Positions 14,321-22,650 are shown, numbered from the stretch's first letter. The stretch is DNA of 26,639 nucleotides from an uncultured Gammaproteobacteria bacterium (GCA_945788675.1 CALZMY010000186.1:1-26639), one strand, 5' to 3'. Numbers and translations are program-made. The notes: generated from the letters alone by a model not told the origin.

Positions 14321-15247
14321 CTACGCCGCTGCCACACTTTTCAGATACGCCTTGTAACGCCGCTTCTCCTTACGGAAGGTGCGCCATGCCAGCCATAGTT
14401 TGCGAAGCGGTGTGAGTGAGGTGCGATGTTCCAGTACCCGATAGCCATCGTTTTCAATCTCATCAAGGATAGCACGATAGATCGTTGCCATGATCAAGCC
14501 ACTGCGTTGCGGGTGGCGGTCACAGTCGGGTAGCAGCGCAAAGGCCTGTTGGTAGTAGTCGTTCGCACGCTCGGCCTGGAATTTGAATAATGCCTTGATG
14601 TTATCAGTGGTCCTGTTTTCTAGCAGTTCTTCGGTGGTCACACCAAAACGTTCCAGCTCATCGAGCGGGATATAGAGTCGACCACGGACGCTGTCTTCGT
14701 GTACGTCGCGCAGGATGTTGGTGAGCTGAAACGCCATGCCGAGGGCGTGGGCATATTTCAGTGTGTTGCGGTCTTCGTAGCCGAAGATCTCGGCGGACAT
14801 CAATCCCACCACGCTCGCCACGCGGTGGCAATAGAGCGAAAGCTCTTTGAAGGTTGGGTAGGCGTTGTAGTCGAGATCCATCTCCATGCCGTCGATCACC
14901 TCAATGAAATGCTCCTGCGGCAAGTCAAACGCCTTGATGGTCTCCTGCAACGCCATGCCGACCTTATGTCGAGCCTCGCCGTCAAACACCCGTTGAATCT
15001 CCTCACGCCACCATGCCAGCTTGATACGTGCGATTTCGTGTTCTTTGGTCTCGTCCACCACATCGTCCACCTCGCGGCAGAAGGCGTAGAGCGAGATGAT
15101 CGCGCGGCGCTGATCGGGCGGCAGAAACAGAAAGCTGTAATAAAAACTGGAACCGCTTTTTGCGGCTTTGTCCTGGCAATATTGGTCGGGTGTCATGGCC
15201 TGATATATCTGGGATGGGTCTACTTGATAATCTAAGAGGTCAATCAT
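14321..15247 (-). CDS. hpnD: Presqualene diphosphate synthase HpnD (squalene/phytoene synthase family)
   Basis: This class I trans-prenyl synthase has both Asp-rich motifs: DDVVDE (residues 61-66) and DVHED (181-185), which bind Mg2+ and diphosphate. The SGSSFYYSFLFLPPDQRRAI block and YAFCREVDD are typical of HpnD. HpnD joins two farnesyl diphosphates to presqualene diphosphate, the first step to squalene for hopanoids, with HpnC and HpnE usually encoded nearby; neither is in this window. Family similarity starts at MTPDQYC (ATG 15196). The start given here is the first upstream ATG (15247), while the frame is open to a TTG at 15271; none has a good ribosome site, so the true length is 291 to 316 residues. 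It follows pyk by about 110 bases on the same strand. Confidence 0.9.
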   Translation of the reverse strand: MIDLLDYQVDPSQIYQAMTPDQYCQDKAAKSGSSFYYSFLFLPPDQRRAIISLYAFCREVDDVVDETKEHEIARIKLAWWREEIQRVFDGEARHKVGMALQETIKAFDLPQEHFIEVIDGMEMDLDYNAYPTFKELSLYCHRVASVVGLMSAEIFGYEDRNTLKYAHALGMAFQLTNILRDVHEDSVRGRLYIPLDELERFGVTTEELLENRTTDNIKALFKFQAERANDYYQQAFALLPDCDRHPQRSGLIMATIYRAILDEIENDGYRVLEHRTSLTPLRKLWLAWRTFRKEKRRYKAYLKSVAAA

Positions 15248-15360
15248 CCCGGTGTGAGCGGGTCGAGTCAAGTCTACCGGCTTTTCAAATCTTAATTAAT
15301 CCTCCAAATTTCCCCTGGCTCTGTATGCCCGCTGATTGGGGGATTCGTCAAAACAGGCCG

Positions 15361-16830
15361 CTAGAGCGTCAAGATTTTCATCACGGGCGCGTTTCTGGCG
15401 GGGTCATCATTGAATCCTGATACTAATAGCACGGTGTGCCCACTCTGGATGAGATTGATCTGTGCGTTGATCACGTCACAGAGTTTGCGCCAGTCATGCG
15501 TCTGGATTTCATCGACGAGTACGGGCACAACGCCCCAGTGGAGCGCCATTTTCTGATTGACTTGGTTGCTGGGACAAACGCTGATGCACAGTGCCGATGG
15601 ACGGCTGGCGGAGATGATGCGCGGGGTGGTGCCGGTGCCGGTTGGGATGATAATGCCCTGTAGTTTGAGATTGTGGGCGAGGTCGATGGTGGCGCTGGCG
15701 ACGGCCTCACGGATAGTCATAATTGTGGGTTCGTGGGTGCTGTTTTCTGACGATACACCAAAGCTGTTTTGCCGCCATTGATGAGCCTCTATTTCATGCA
15801 ATACCCTGTCCATGGTTTCGACCGCCATGATAGGGTGCCTGCCCGCGGCAGTTTCGCCCGACAACATCACCGCATCGGTGCTCGATAGTGCTGCGTTGGC
15901 GACATCGCCCACCTCTGCACGGGTCGGGCGGGAGTGCTGAATCATCGATTCGAGCATCTGGGTGGCGACGATCACGGGACGGTTGTAGTGGCGCGCCAGC
16001 TGGATCAGGTCATGTTGTAACAATGGCACACGCTCGGCAGGAATTTCGATTCCCAGATCACCACGTGCCACCATAATGGCATAAGAGGCCTCGAGGATTT
16101 CCTTGATGTTGGTGACGGCCTCGGGTTTTTCAATCTTGGAAATAATAGCGGTATCTGCACCATGTTGTTCGATGAACGCTTTCAGGCGCAATACATCATC
16201 AGCGCTGCGCACAAAGCTAAGGGCGAGAAAGTCGCTTTCTAATTCGATAGCTAGTTTGGCATCACGTCTGTCTTTATCGGTGAATGAAGGGGTGGAGAGG
16301 TTGGAATCAGGCAGGTTCATCCCTTTGTTATTACTCAGCGTACCGCCGTGAATCACGCGGCAACGGATGTCGGTATCGTCGACACTCAGCGCGATTAGCT
16401 CCAGATTGCCATCATCAAGCAGGATACGTTCGCCAATGTTGATATCCTGATGGAGGTGGTGGTACTGCGATGGAATAAGCCCCGCCTCGCCGATGACGTC
16501 ACGACAGGTAACAATCACCTCGTCACCATTGTTGAGTTCAATTTGGCCGTTTTCGAACTTGCCGGCGCGAATCTTGGGACCGCATAGATCCATGATGATG
16601 GCGATATGTTTATGACAACGCTGTGCTGCCTCGCGCACTTGTTTGACCGCCAGGCGGTGGGTGTCATGTTCGCCATGCGACATGTTGATACGAAAGGCAT
16701 CGACACCGGTATTGATCAGTGTTTCGATGATTTCAGGGGTGGCGCTGGCGGGGCCGAGCGTGGCAATGATCTTGGTACGACGCCAACGTAAGGCGGCTTC
16801 CTGTTCTTCAGGTAGCGTGTGGTCTGGCAT
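15361..16830 (-). CDS. pyk: Pyruvate kinase
   Basis: This 489-residue protein is full length for bacterial pyruvate kinase. It has RRTKIIATLGPAS near the N-terminus, INMSHG (48-53), a B domain at about 90-185, the active-site IISKIEKPEAV with catalytic K232, MVARGDLGIE (253-262) and DAVMLSGETAAG (319-330), then a C-terminal regulatory domain. The enzyme makes pyruvate and ATP from phosphoenolpyruvate and ADP in the cytoplasm. In a Calvin-cycle autotroph it feeds fixed carbon from 3-phosphoglycerate to biosynthesis. ATG 16830 has AGGAGCG about eleven bases upstream on the minus strand. hpnD lies downstream on the same strand and may be cotranscribed. Confidence 0.96.
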   Translation of the reverse strand: MPDHTLPEEQEAALRWRRTKIIATLGPASATPEIIETLINTGVDAFRINMSHGEHDTHRLAVKQVREAAQRCHKHIAIIMDLCGPKIRAGKFENGQIELNNGDEVIVTCRDVIGEAGLIPSQYHHLHQDINIGERILLDDGNLELIALSVDDTDIRCRVIHGGTLSNNKGMNLPDSNLSTPSFTDKDRRDAKLAIELESDFLALSFVRSADDVLRLKAFIEQHGADTAIISKIEKPEAVTNIKEILEASYAIMVARGDLGIEIPAERVPLLQHDLIQLARHYNRPVIVATQMLESMIQHSRPTRAEVGDVANAALSSTDAVMLSGETAAGRHPIMAVETMDRVLHEIEAHQWRQNSFGVSSENSTHEPTIMTIREAVASATIDLAHNLKLQGIIIPTGTGTTPRIISASRPSALCISVCPSNQVNQKMALHWGVVPVLVDEIQTHDWRKLCDVINAQINLIQSGHTVLLVSGFNDDPARNAPVMKILTL

Positions 16831-16953
16831 TGTGTGTTGCGCTCCTATGAGTCAATACTCAACCGGCCAGTGCCGGTGGCTCCCTTTTCCTGAGGTTGTG
16901 TCTAAAAGATACCTCAGGGTCCGCACACAGTAAATCTATATTTAATAAAACCT

Positions 16954-16972
16954 CCCCCTTTGAAAAAGGGGG
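16954..16972. repeat. Palindromic hairpin CCCCCTTT-GAA-AAAGGGGG
   Basis: An eight-base perfect stem with a three-base loop, continued by ATGGAGGGGGGGG on the right and preceded by CCT. Similar C/G-rich mirror palindromes occur as dispersed intergenic repeats in many proteobacteria. Only one copy is present in this window, so repeat status is not shown here. No T-run follows on either strand, so a terminator is unlikely. Confidence 0.45.
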
Positions 16973-17194
16973 ATGGAGGGGGGGGTCAAATGTATGCTAT
17001 AAGTTCGGAATTGCCGACAGGTGATGTCAAAAGGCGCGAGTACATTATCTCTAATGGTATTGGGGCAAGCTGTGATCTGGCCCCCGAAATTCTCATGCCT
17101 TAAGATGGAGTCGATTGATGCAAGTGACTTTTGTATGATGCTTTATTAATGCAGATGATTGACGGGGTGCACAGGGTACGCCAGTTCGTTATAG

Positions 17195-17210
17195 GGCTGT
17201 CTTAACAGCC
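17195..17210. repeat. Perfect inverted repeat GGCTGT-CTTA-ACAGCC
   Basis: Two six-base arms with a four-base loop lie about 110 bases before the TATAAT box of the phosphotransferase gene. It could be an operator or an RNA hairpin. There is no T-run, so it is probably not a terminator. Function unknown. Confidence 0.3.
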
Positions 17211-17318
17211 ATGATTATCCGCCCCAGACCCGTAATTCTTGATCTGCGATTTCACTGCTTAAACAGCCCGTTTTTATATGAAAATCAGTTGAAGCATTCC
17301 GGCCTGATTGGCTAGCAC

Positions 17319-17324
17319 TATAAT
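17319..17324 (+). promoter_or_regulatory. Consensus -10 box (TATAAT) before the phosphotransferase gene
   Basis: TATAAT at 17319-17324 is a perfect sigma-70 -10 hexamer. Transcription would begin near 17331, about 50 bases before the point where protein similarity starts. The -35 side is weak: TTGAAG (17289-17294) is too far (24 bases) and no better hexamer is correctly spaced. Confidence 0.4.
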
Positions 17325-17378
17325 GCAACGCATCAAAACTAAATTGTTTTAACAATCGCCACAATACAAACAGCAGGT

Positions 17379-18374
17379 ATCATCATCGACAAGCACTTTC
17401 AGGATTTTGTTCTCTACACCACTGGCGCGACGGCGATCACATCTCAAACAGTCATCCAGACCTTATGGAGTGGCTATGGAGAGATTGTACGGCTGGGGCT
17501 TGCCGGTTCGGATTTAAGTTCGGTCGTCCTGAAATACATTATGTTACCTGAAGATGGGGATCAAGCGGATCATCCGCGGGGCTGGAATACGGGCCTTTCT
17601 CATGTGCGCAAGGTTACTTCTTATGATGTGGAGATGCATTGGTATCGGGACTGGAGTGCGCAGTGCGGTAATGGTTGCCGGGTGGCACACTGTTATGCCG
17701 TGACCTCTGATGCGAGTGAGCATGTCATTGTGCTGGAGGATCTGGATGCGGCGGGTTTCCCTGTCAGGCATGCTGAGCTTAATTTAGATGGCGTTAAACT
17801 CTGTCTGGAGTGGCTGGCCCATTTTCATGCGACCTTTATGGGGGTGAAGCCTGAGGGTTTATGGCAGACGGGCAGCTACTGGCACCTTGCCACCCGCCCT
17901 GATGAGCTGGCGGTGATGGCAGAGGGCGATTTAAAGCAGGCCGCGGCGGCCATCGACCAGCGCTTGAATAGCTGCACTTTCCAGACGCTGATACATGGTG
18001 ATGCCAAGGTAGCGAATTTCTGTTTTTCTATCGATGGCCAGTCCGTTGCCGCGGTGGACTTTCAATATGTCGGCGGCGGCTGTGGTATGAAAGATGTGGC
18101 CTATTTTCTTGGCAGTTGCCTCCGCGAAGAGCAGTGCGAACGTTCGCAGAATGAACTACTGGATTACTATTTTGACGCCTTGAAAAGTGCACTGGATGAG
18201 CAAGGCAAGTCACTGGAGTGGAAGGCGCTAAAGACGGAGTGGATGGCGCTGTTTGCATTCGCCTGGGCGGATTTTTATCGTTTCTTGATGGGCTGGATGC
18301 CGACACATCACAAAATCAATCCGTACAGTCGGCGTTTGACCGCTGAGGTGATTGCCAGCATAAATGCTGAGTGA
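17379..18374 (+). CDS. Kinase-fold phosphotransferase (EcKinase/DUF1679-like), N-terminus without a standard start codon
   Basis: This is an aminoglycoside-phosphotransferase-fold protein with VIVLEDLDAAGFP (hinge), LAHFHATFMG, the catalytic loop LIHGDAKVANFCF and AVDFQYVGGGCGMKDVAYFL (metal-binding Asp). It resembles ecdysteroid-kinase-like enzymes that phosphorylate small alcohols; the substrate is unknown. The first in-frame ATG is 17541 (277 residues), but family-like sequence continues upstream: DKHFQDFVLYTTGA, then IQTLWSGYGEIVRLGL and SVVLKYI, as needed for the N-lobe and its ATP-binding strands. The frame is open back to the TAA at 17340, yet contains no ATG, GTG or TTG before 17541. 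A purine-rich AGCAGG (17372-17377) lies just before three ATC codons (17379-17387), suggesting initiation at ATC or a mutated start. The chosen 5' end is therefore an estimate. Confidence 0.8.
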   Translation: MIIDKHFQDFVLYTTGATAITSQTVIQTLWSGYGEIVRLGLAGSDLSSVVLKYIMLPEDGDQADHPRGWNTGLSHVRKVTSYDVEMHWYRDWSAQCGNGCRVAHCYAVTSDASEHVIVLEDLDAAGFPVRHAELNLDGVKLCLEWLAHFHATFMGVKPEGLWQTGSYWHLATRPDELAVMAEGDLKQAAAAIDQRLNSCTFQTLIHGDAKVANFCFSIDGQSVAAVDFQYVGGGCGMKDVAYFLGSCLREEQCERSQNELLDYYFDALKSALDEQGKSLEWKALKTEWMALFAFAWADFYRFLMGWMPTHHKINPYSRRLTAEVIASINAE

Positions 18375-18459
18375 GGCGAAAAAATATATAACGCCTGAGG
18401 AATGAGTATTAACAGGTCCTGGTGTTTACACTAATCTTAAATATACGACTTTTGAGGAT

Positions 18460-18488
18460 AAAAAAGGGGAGAGGCGAATGCCTCTCCC
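18460..18488 (-). terminator. Rho-independent terminator of the PKD-domain gene
   Basis: On the minus strand a nine-base perfect stem GGGAGAGGC / GCCTCTCCC (18480-18488 with 18467-18475) with a four-base loop is followed after one C by six T (18465-18460). It lies about 40 bases after the stop of the minus-strand PKD gene. On the plus strand there is no T-run, so it does not look bidirectional. Confidence 0.88.
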
Positions 18489-18529
18489 TGGTTAACAACT
18501 TTGCAACTTTCTAGTGGTTGAGTGAATCT

Positions 18530-20389
18530 TTAGTCATCGTCACGATTACGGCGACGACGGTCGTTTTCATGATCACCCCTTTCATCGTCGTCATCGGCGT
18601 CATCGGCGTCATCATCGTCACCATCACCATCACCATCTTCGTCATCATCATCGTCACGATCACGATCACCATCATCGTCACGATCACGATCATCACCATC
18701 ATCATCGTCACCATCACCCGGTGGCGGAGGTACTATTGTAGTGATACTGGCAGTGGTCATGTCGGAATCTGTTGCACCCGCATTATCTGTTACTGTCAGC
18801 GTCACGTTATAGGTACCCGCCGCGGAGTAGGCGTGAGTTGGATTTATAACAGAACTGCTACTGCCATCACCGAAGTCCCAGGCATAGCTCAGTGGCCCAT
18901 TTCCCGGATCTGATGAGCCAGAACCATCGAACAGTACAGGTACATTGACCGTACCACTGTATGGACCATTGGCATCGGCTGTCGGCGGTTGATTACCTAC
19001 GCCGATAGTGGCCGTGGTGGTATCGGTGTCAGTTGCACCCGCATTATCAGTTACTGTGAGGGTGACTGTGAAGCTACCGTCAGTGTTGTAGGTATGGCTT
19101 GGGCTGACGCCTGAGCCAGTACTACCGTCACCGAAATCCCACTGGTAGGCGGCGATCGAACCGTCTGGATCAGACGAGCCAGAACCATCGAACTGCACTG
19201 GTGAACCGACGGTGCCGTTGTACGGACCATTGGCGTCAGCGACAGGCGCTACGTTGGGCGGGACACCGATGTTGGCGGTCGTCGAATCCGATGCGCTTGC
19301 ACCAGCATTGTCGGTGACGGTCAGGGTCACGGTGAAGCTGCCGTTTGAACCATAGGTATGCGAGGGCGTGGCCCCTGCATCCGTGGCAATGGTGCCGTCA
19401 CCAAAGTTCCAGTCATAGCTGACAATCGAGCCGTCAGGGTCCGTGGAAGCGGTACCATCAAACGTCACGGGTATACCGACCGTGCCGCTATAGGGGCCAT
19501 TGGCATCGGCCACGGGAGGCAGATTGGCGACTTCGCTGATAGTGGCCGTGGTTCCACCCGAGTCGGTCGCACCGGCGTTATCCATCACCGTCAGGGTGAC
19601 ATTGTAAGTGCCCGCTGCGTCGTATGTATGGCTTGGATTCACACCGGTACCTGTATTTCCATCACCAAAGTCCCAGCTGTAAGAGATGATTGTGCCGTCA
19701 GGATCGTTTGAAGCTGAGCCATTGAACAGCACAGGGGAACCGACTGTACCGGTATAAGGCCCATTGGGATCAGCCGTGGGCGCCTGGTTACCGAGGGCGA
19801 TGGTGGCAGTGGTTGACGCTGTGTCGGTCGCGCCATCATTATCGGTTACCGTCAGGGAGACGGTAAAGCTTCCATCGGAGTTGTAAATATGGCTTGGGTT
19901 GACACCTGTAGCGGTGGCACCGTCACCAAAGTCCCAGTTGTATGAGGCAATGGTACCGTCCGGATCGGAGGAACCAGAGCCATCAAATGAAACCGGTGAA
20001 CCGACAGTGCCGTTATATGGGCCATTCGGATCAGCGGTGGGGGGTTGGTTGGTTGCGACCGGAAAGTCGTTCGCATTACCCGGGAATGTTAACGCAGTGA
20101 TTTCGGTGATATTGGAAAATCCGTCACCATCTGAGTCAATAGACTCGATAGCAGCAAAATTACTCCCCGCATTATTGAGGTCATTACCATAGGGGTTGAA
20201 ACCGAAATTACTATTGCTGGTATGGCAAGTCACGCATTGATCTAGTCGCGTACTGGCCGTGTCATATGTGGTATTAAAGCTATTGAGAATACCGCTGAAA
20301 GCCTGTGCCGGTGATTGCCAGGCAAGCAGAATAAACAGCGTTGTTAGAAACGCTAATGAGCGTTTTTGATTTAGAAGTATTGCAAACAT
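18530..20389 (-). CDS. Secreted mono-heme (CxxCH) protein with five PKD domains and an Asp/Arg-rich tail
   Basis: The product has 619 residues from ATG 20389, which has AAGGAGA upstream; the frame extends further but adds only 16 residues. Residues 1-30 are a signal peptide ending AQA. CVTCH (52-56) is a single c-type heme site, followed by a calcium-loop-like DSDGDGFSN (85-93). Then come five PKD repeats of 86-90 residues, each opening with PP.AD.NGPY.GTVG and containing W.FGDG and GTYNVTLTV or GSFTVTLTV. The last 66 residues are almost only Asp, Gly and Arg, with Glu and Asn, ending in RRRRNRDDD. The protein should be exported to the periplasm or surface; PKD domains usually mediate adhesion or binding to polymers. 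No sorting signal (such as PEP-CTERM) is present. An electron-transfer or surface-attachment role is inference. Confidence 0.88.
   Translation of the reverse strand: MFAILLNQKRSLAFLTTLFILLAWQSPAQAFSGILNSFNTTYDTASTRLDQCVTCHTSNSNFGFNPYGNDLNNAGSNFAAIESIDSDGDGFSNITEITALTFPGNANDFPVATNQPPTADPNGPYNGTVGSPVSFDGSGSSDPDGTIASYNWDFGDGATATGVNPSHIYNSDGSFTVSLTVTDNDGATDTASTTATIALGNQAPTADPNGPYTGTVGSPVLFNGSASNDPDGTIISYSWDFGDGNTGTGVNPSHTYDAAGTYNVTLTVMDNAGATDSGGTTATISEVANLPPVADANGPYSGTVGIPVTFDGTASTDPDGSIVSYDWNFGDGTIATDAGATPSHTYGSNGSFTVTLTVTDNAGASASDSTTANIGVPPNVAPVADANGPYNGTVGSPVQFDGSGSSDPDGSIAAYQWDFGDGSTGSGVSPSHTYNTDGSFTVTLTVTDNAGATDTDTTTATIGVGNQPPTADANGPYSGTVNVPVLFDGSGSSDPGNGPLSYAWDFGDGSSSSVINPTHAYSAAGTYNVTLTVTDNAGATDSDMTTASITTIVPPPPGDGDDDDGDDRDRDDDGDRDRDDDDDEDGDGDGDDDDADDADDDDERGDHENDRRRRNRDDD
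18534..18720. repeat. Low-complexity trinucleotide-rich tract (GAT/GAC/CGT)
   Basis: The 3' end of the PKD gene is an imperfect run of short units (plus strand: ATC, GTC, CACGATCACGATC) that codes for the Asp/Arg tail. Repeats such as CGTCACGATCACGATCA recur at about 18651 and 18674. Such tracts can change length by slippage in whole codons, so tail length may vary among strains. Confidence 0.7.
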
Positions 20390-20814
20390 CGTGAATATCT
20401 CCTTAATATTTAAGTTCAATTGATGACTAATTATCAATTACCAGTTTTTTCTCTGACTATCATTCACATCGCAATAACTGGGCCATTGCTACAGGTCTTG
20501 ATAAATTAGTGACTTAACTCCGTGTGTGCTGCGATAATGTTACCGCCAGGTAACGCTTTATTTTTAGGTGTTACCATTAAGTAACATGCGCGCCCTTAAG
20601 TAAGTGCCATTTGTCTGTGAGGTAGATTGCAAGTCAGTACGTATTGCAGTGGGTTGTAGCGTAGATGATAAGGTGTTTAGTTTTGTTGATTGAATGATTC
20701 ACTGCATTGAATTTTCAGTGAATAATAGACGAAACAGGCCAGCGCAGAGAGAAACTGATACTTGTACCATTTCGCAACTAATCTAGCTCCCCAAATCAGG
20801 TTAAAACCATTCGA
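20390..20814. other. Divergent gene-free region between the PKD gene and the DUF3754 gene
   Basis: About 425 A/T-rich bases without a supported gene. They contain the paired GTTACC palindromes (20539-20585) and must hold promoters for both divergent genes. Short frames present here lack a ribosome site or family likeness. Confidence 0.5.
20539..20585. promoter_or_regulatory. Two operator-like palindromes GTTACC-N4-GGTAAC, 31 bp apart
   Basis: GTTACC-GCCA-GGTAAC (20539-20554) is a perfect 6-4-6 palindrome. GTTACC-ATTA-AGTAAC (20570-20585) repeats it with one changed base. The centre spacing of 31 bases is about three helical turns, so a dimeric repressor or activator could bind both copies on one face. 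They lie 150-196 bases before the PKD gene and 230-276 bases before the DUF3754 gene. The regulator is unknown. Confidence 0.55.
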
Positions 20815-22056
20815 ATGTCTAAACAAGCCACTGAACATCACTATCGGTATATTCCTTATCGCAAGCACGATATTGTTGAGATGTGCCTGCAGGACACAGC
20901 GCTGTCTGGTGAGGAAGATAATTTCCGTCAACTGTATTACATGTTGAGCAGTGTGTTCCATTTTGAGTTTCACCAGGTGGTTGAGTCGCTGAAAGATAGT
21001 TATGCGCCATTTGATCCTGATGCAGATACGCGAGCGTATGATAATCCCCAGCGGCTCACCGATCTCAATTTTGTCGAGTTATTAGAAGGGGTGCTGGAGA
21101 AGGCCAATTATGAAGCGATTTCACGGGCGGATTTAAATCAGGCGTTAAACGAGGCCTCTCTGTTTCGAATACGTCTACAGGTGAATTTTGATGACTTCTC
21201 TGAAGTGCTGCTGTTCTGTCGTGGCGTCTCTACGCGGGAGGAAACGATTAGCAGCTGGTTTGGGTTGATGAAGAAAAAGATCAGCTTCACAAATTATGAT
21301 CGGGTGGTGCTTTACATACGTTTTCGTGATGATTATGTAGCAACCGGAAAGCATATGCCGCTGTGTAAGCCGGGCGCAACCTTGCTTAAGCTGTTTCAGA
21401 ATGTGCCCATGGCAGACCTTGAAATGCTGTTTCCCAACACCGCAGTGCGTATGCGCACCATTGACAAATTGTTGATTGGTGTTCCTGCTGTATTCAGTGG
21501 TGGGGTTGTGCTCACTACCAAGCTGGGTGCCTCACTGGTGTTGATGGGGTCAATGTTGGGTTTCTGGCTGGGTCTCAGCGCTGAGCCGGTCGAATTGAAT
21601 AAAACTGCATTGATGGCATTCCTGGCTGGGCTTGTCGCGCTGGGTGGGTATCTGTGGAAACAGTTTAGTAACTTTAAAAATCGTAAATTAAGTTTCATGC
21701 AGGCCTTGATGAAAAATCTTTATTTTAAAAACCTGGATAACAATGCGGGTGTCTTTCATCGTCTGGTGGGTGATGCGGAAGATGAGGAGTGTAAAGAGGC
21801 GATTCTGGCCTACTATTTCCTGCTGACCAGTGGCCCGTTGTCGAAAGCAGCGTTGGATGACAAGATTGAACACTGGTTTGCCAGCGCCTGGCAGTGTACG
21901 GTTGATTTTGAAATTGATGATGCGCTGAATAAATTGCTGGCACTGGGGTTGGTGGAAGAAACAGACGACAAGTTCACCGCTATTTCTATCGAAAATGGGC
22001 TTCATAAACTTGACCGGCGCTGGGATGATTATTTTATCTCATGTAAAAAAACATGA
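20815..22056 (+). CDS. DUF3754 / TMEM143-like membrane protein
   Basis: This 413-residue protein has a long soluble N-terminal part, two closely spaced membrane segments (about 222-243 and 262-281: PAVFSGGVVLTTKLGASLVLMG and LMAFLAGLVALGGYL) and a soluble C-terminal part. Typical for the DUF3754 (TMEM143) family are FRIRLQVNFDDFSEVLLFCRG and KHMPLCKPGATLLKLFQNVPMADLEMLFPN, and after the membrane part KNLYFKNLDNNAGVFHRLVGDAEDEECKEAILAYYFLL. These family stretches hold much of the length. Members occur in bacteria, plastids and mitochondria; function is not established. The C-terminal region (KAALDDKIEHWF, LNKLLALGLVEE) looks like a winged-helix fold. The ribosome site is weak. The DUF1439 gene follows in the same direction. 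Confidence 0.82.
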   Translation: MSKQATEHHYRYIPYRKHDIVEMCLQDTALSGEEDNFRQLYYMLSSVFHFEFHQVVESLKDSYAPFDPDADTRAYDNPQRLTDLNFVELLEGVLEKANYEAISRADLNQALNEASLFRIRLQVNFDDFSEVLLFCRGVSTREETISSWFGLMKKKISFTNYDRVVLYIRFRDDYVATGKHMPLCKPGATLLKLFQNVPMADLEMLFPNTAVRMRTIDKLLIGVPAVFSGGVVLTTKLGASLVLMGSMLGFWLGLSAEPVELNKTALMAFLAGLVALGGYLWKQFSNFKNRKLSFMQALMKNLYFKNLDNNAGVFHRLVGDAEDEECKEAILAYYFLLTSGPLSKAALDDKIEHWFASAWQCTVDFEIDDALNKLLALGLVEETDDKFTAISIENGLHKLDRRWDDYFISCKKT

Positions 22057-22089
22057 AAAAATGAGTGATGATTAATGCGGAGATATAAG

Positions 22090-22650
22090 ATGAAATGTTA
22101 CAGCTACACACGCGGCTTGTTAATTACGCTGCTGCTCTACCTGACGCAGTGCACGGTTGCGGCGGCCTATACGGTCGAGTTGACGCGGCAGCAGGTGCAG
22201 GAAGCGGTGAGTGGGTACTTTCCCGTTAAACATATCACCCCTTTAGTGATGTTGACGGCACATAACCCTCAGGTCTCGCTTCAGCCGAAATCTAATCGTA
22301 TTGGGCTGGAGGTTTCAGTGTTGGCAAATGTACCCGGTATCCTTACCGGGGAGGGACGAGGGTTGATCGATGGTGATCTTGAGTATCGCCATCAAACGGG
22401 TGAGTTTTACCTGCGTGATCCAAAGATAAAAAGCCTTGAACTTTATGATATGCCAGCTGAAGTCACCGCTTCTGTGCAGCTGGCGTTGCAACAGCTGATG
22501 CGACAGTCTCTGCCCGTAATGCTTGTCTATAAATTGCAGGATAATGATTTGAAGCAGAAGATGGCGAAGAGCGTGCTTTCTTCCGTGGCGGTGCGTAAGG
22601 GTAAACTCATTCTTGAATTGTCGGTGCCGCTGCTAAACCTGGGCGATTGA
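22090..22650 (+). CDS. Exported DUF1439 protein (YceB-like)
   Basis: The 186-residue product begins with a signal peptide (KCYSYTRGLLITLLLYLTQCTVAAA) and continues with YTVELTRQQVQEAVSGYFPVKH and later GRGLIDGDLEYRHQTGEFYLRDPKI, the pattern of DUF1439 proteins such as the E. coli lipoprotein YceB. The family has an SMP-like/lipid-binding tubular fold and is placed at the outer membrane or periplasm; no enzyme activity is known. The Cys in LTQC is a poor lipobox because of Gln at -1, so type I cleavage after AAA is as likely as lipidation. ATG 22090 is preferred over ATG 22075, because GGAG (22079-22082) is seven bases before it. Confidence 0.82.
   Translation: MKCYSYTRGLLITLLLYLTQCTVAAAYTVELTRQQVQEAVSGYFPVKHITPLVMLTAHNPQVSLQPKSNRIGLEVSVLANVPGILTGEGRGLIDGDLEYRHQTGEFYLRDPKIKSLELYDMPAEVTASVQLALQQLMRQSLPVMLVYKLQDNDLKQKMAKSVLSSVAVRKGKLILELSVPLLNLGD

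Larger units (their letters stand above)
16831..17378. other. Gene-free divergent region between pyk and the phosphotransferase
   Basis: No coding frame with good support was found in these ~550 bases. Visible elements are a perfect G/C-rich hairpin (16954-16972), a perfect inverted repeat GGCTGT-CTTA-ACAGCC (17195-17210), and a consensus -10 hexamer TATAAT (17319-17324), which would serve the phosphotransferase gene. The pyk promoter must also lie here, but I could not place it with confidence. Confidence 0.5.

Noticed and set aside
14699..15235. Plus-strand frame of 178 codons opposite hpnD.
   Set aside because: hpnD has both catalytic Asp motifs on the minus strand; the opposite frame is a codon-bias shadow.
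18534..18720. Dense short repeats suggesting a CRISPR array or tandem-repeat locus.
   Set aside because: There are no constant spacers or repeat length; the tract is in-frame coding sequence for low-complexity Asp/Arg residues.
18518..18913. Plus-strand frame rich in Ile, Val and Thr that looks like a membrane protein.
   Set aside because: It is the complement of the Asp/Arg-coding tract of the PKD gene; hydrophobic look is due to ATC/GTC repeats.
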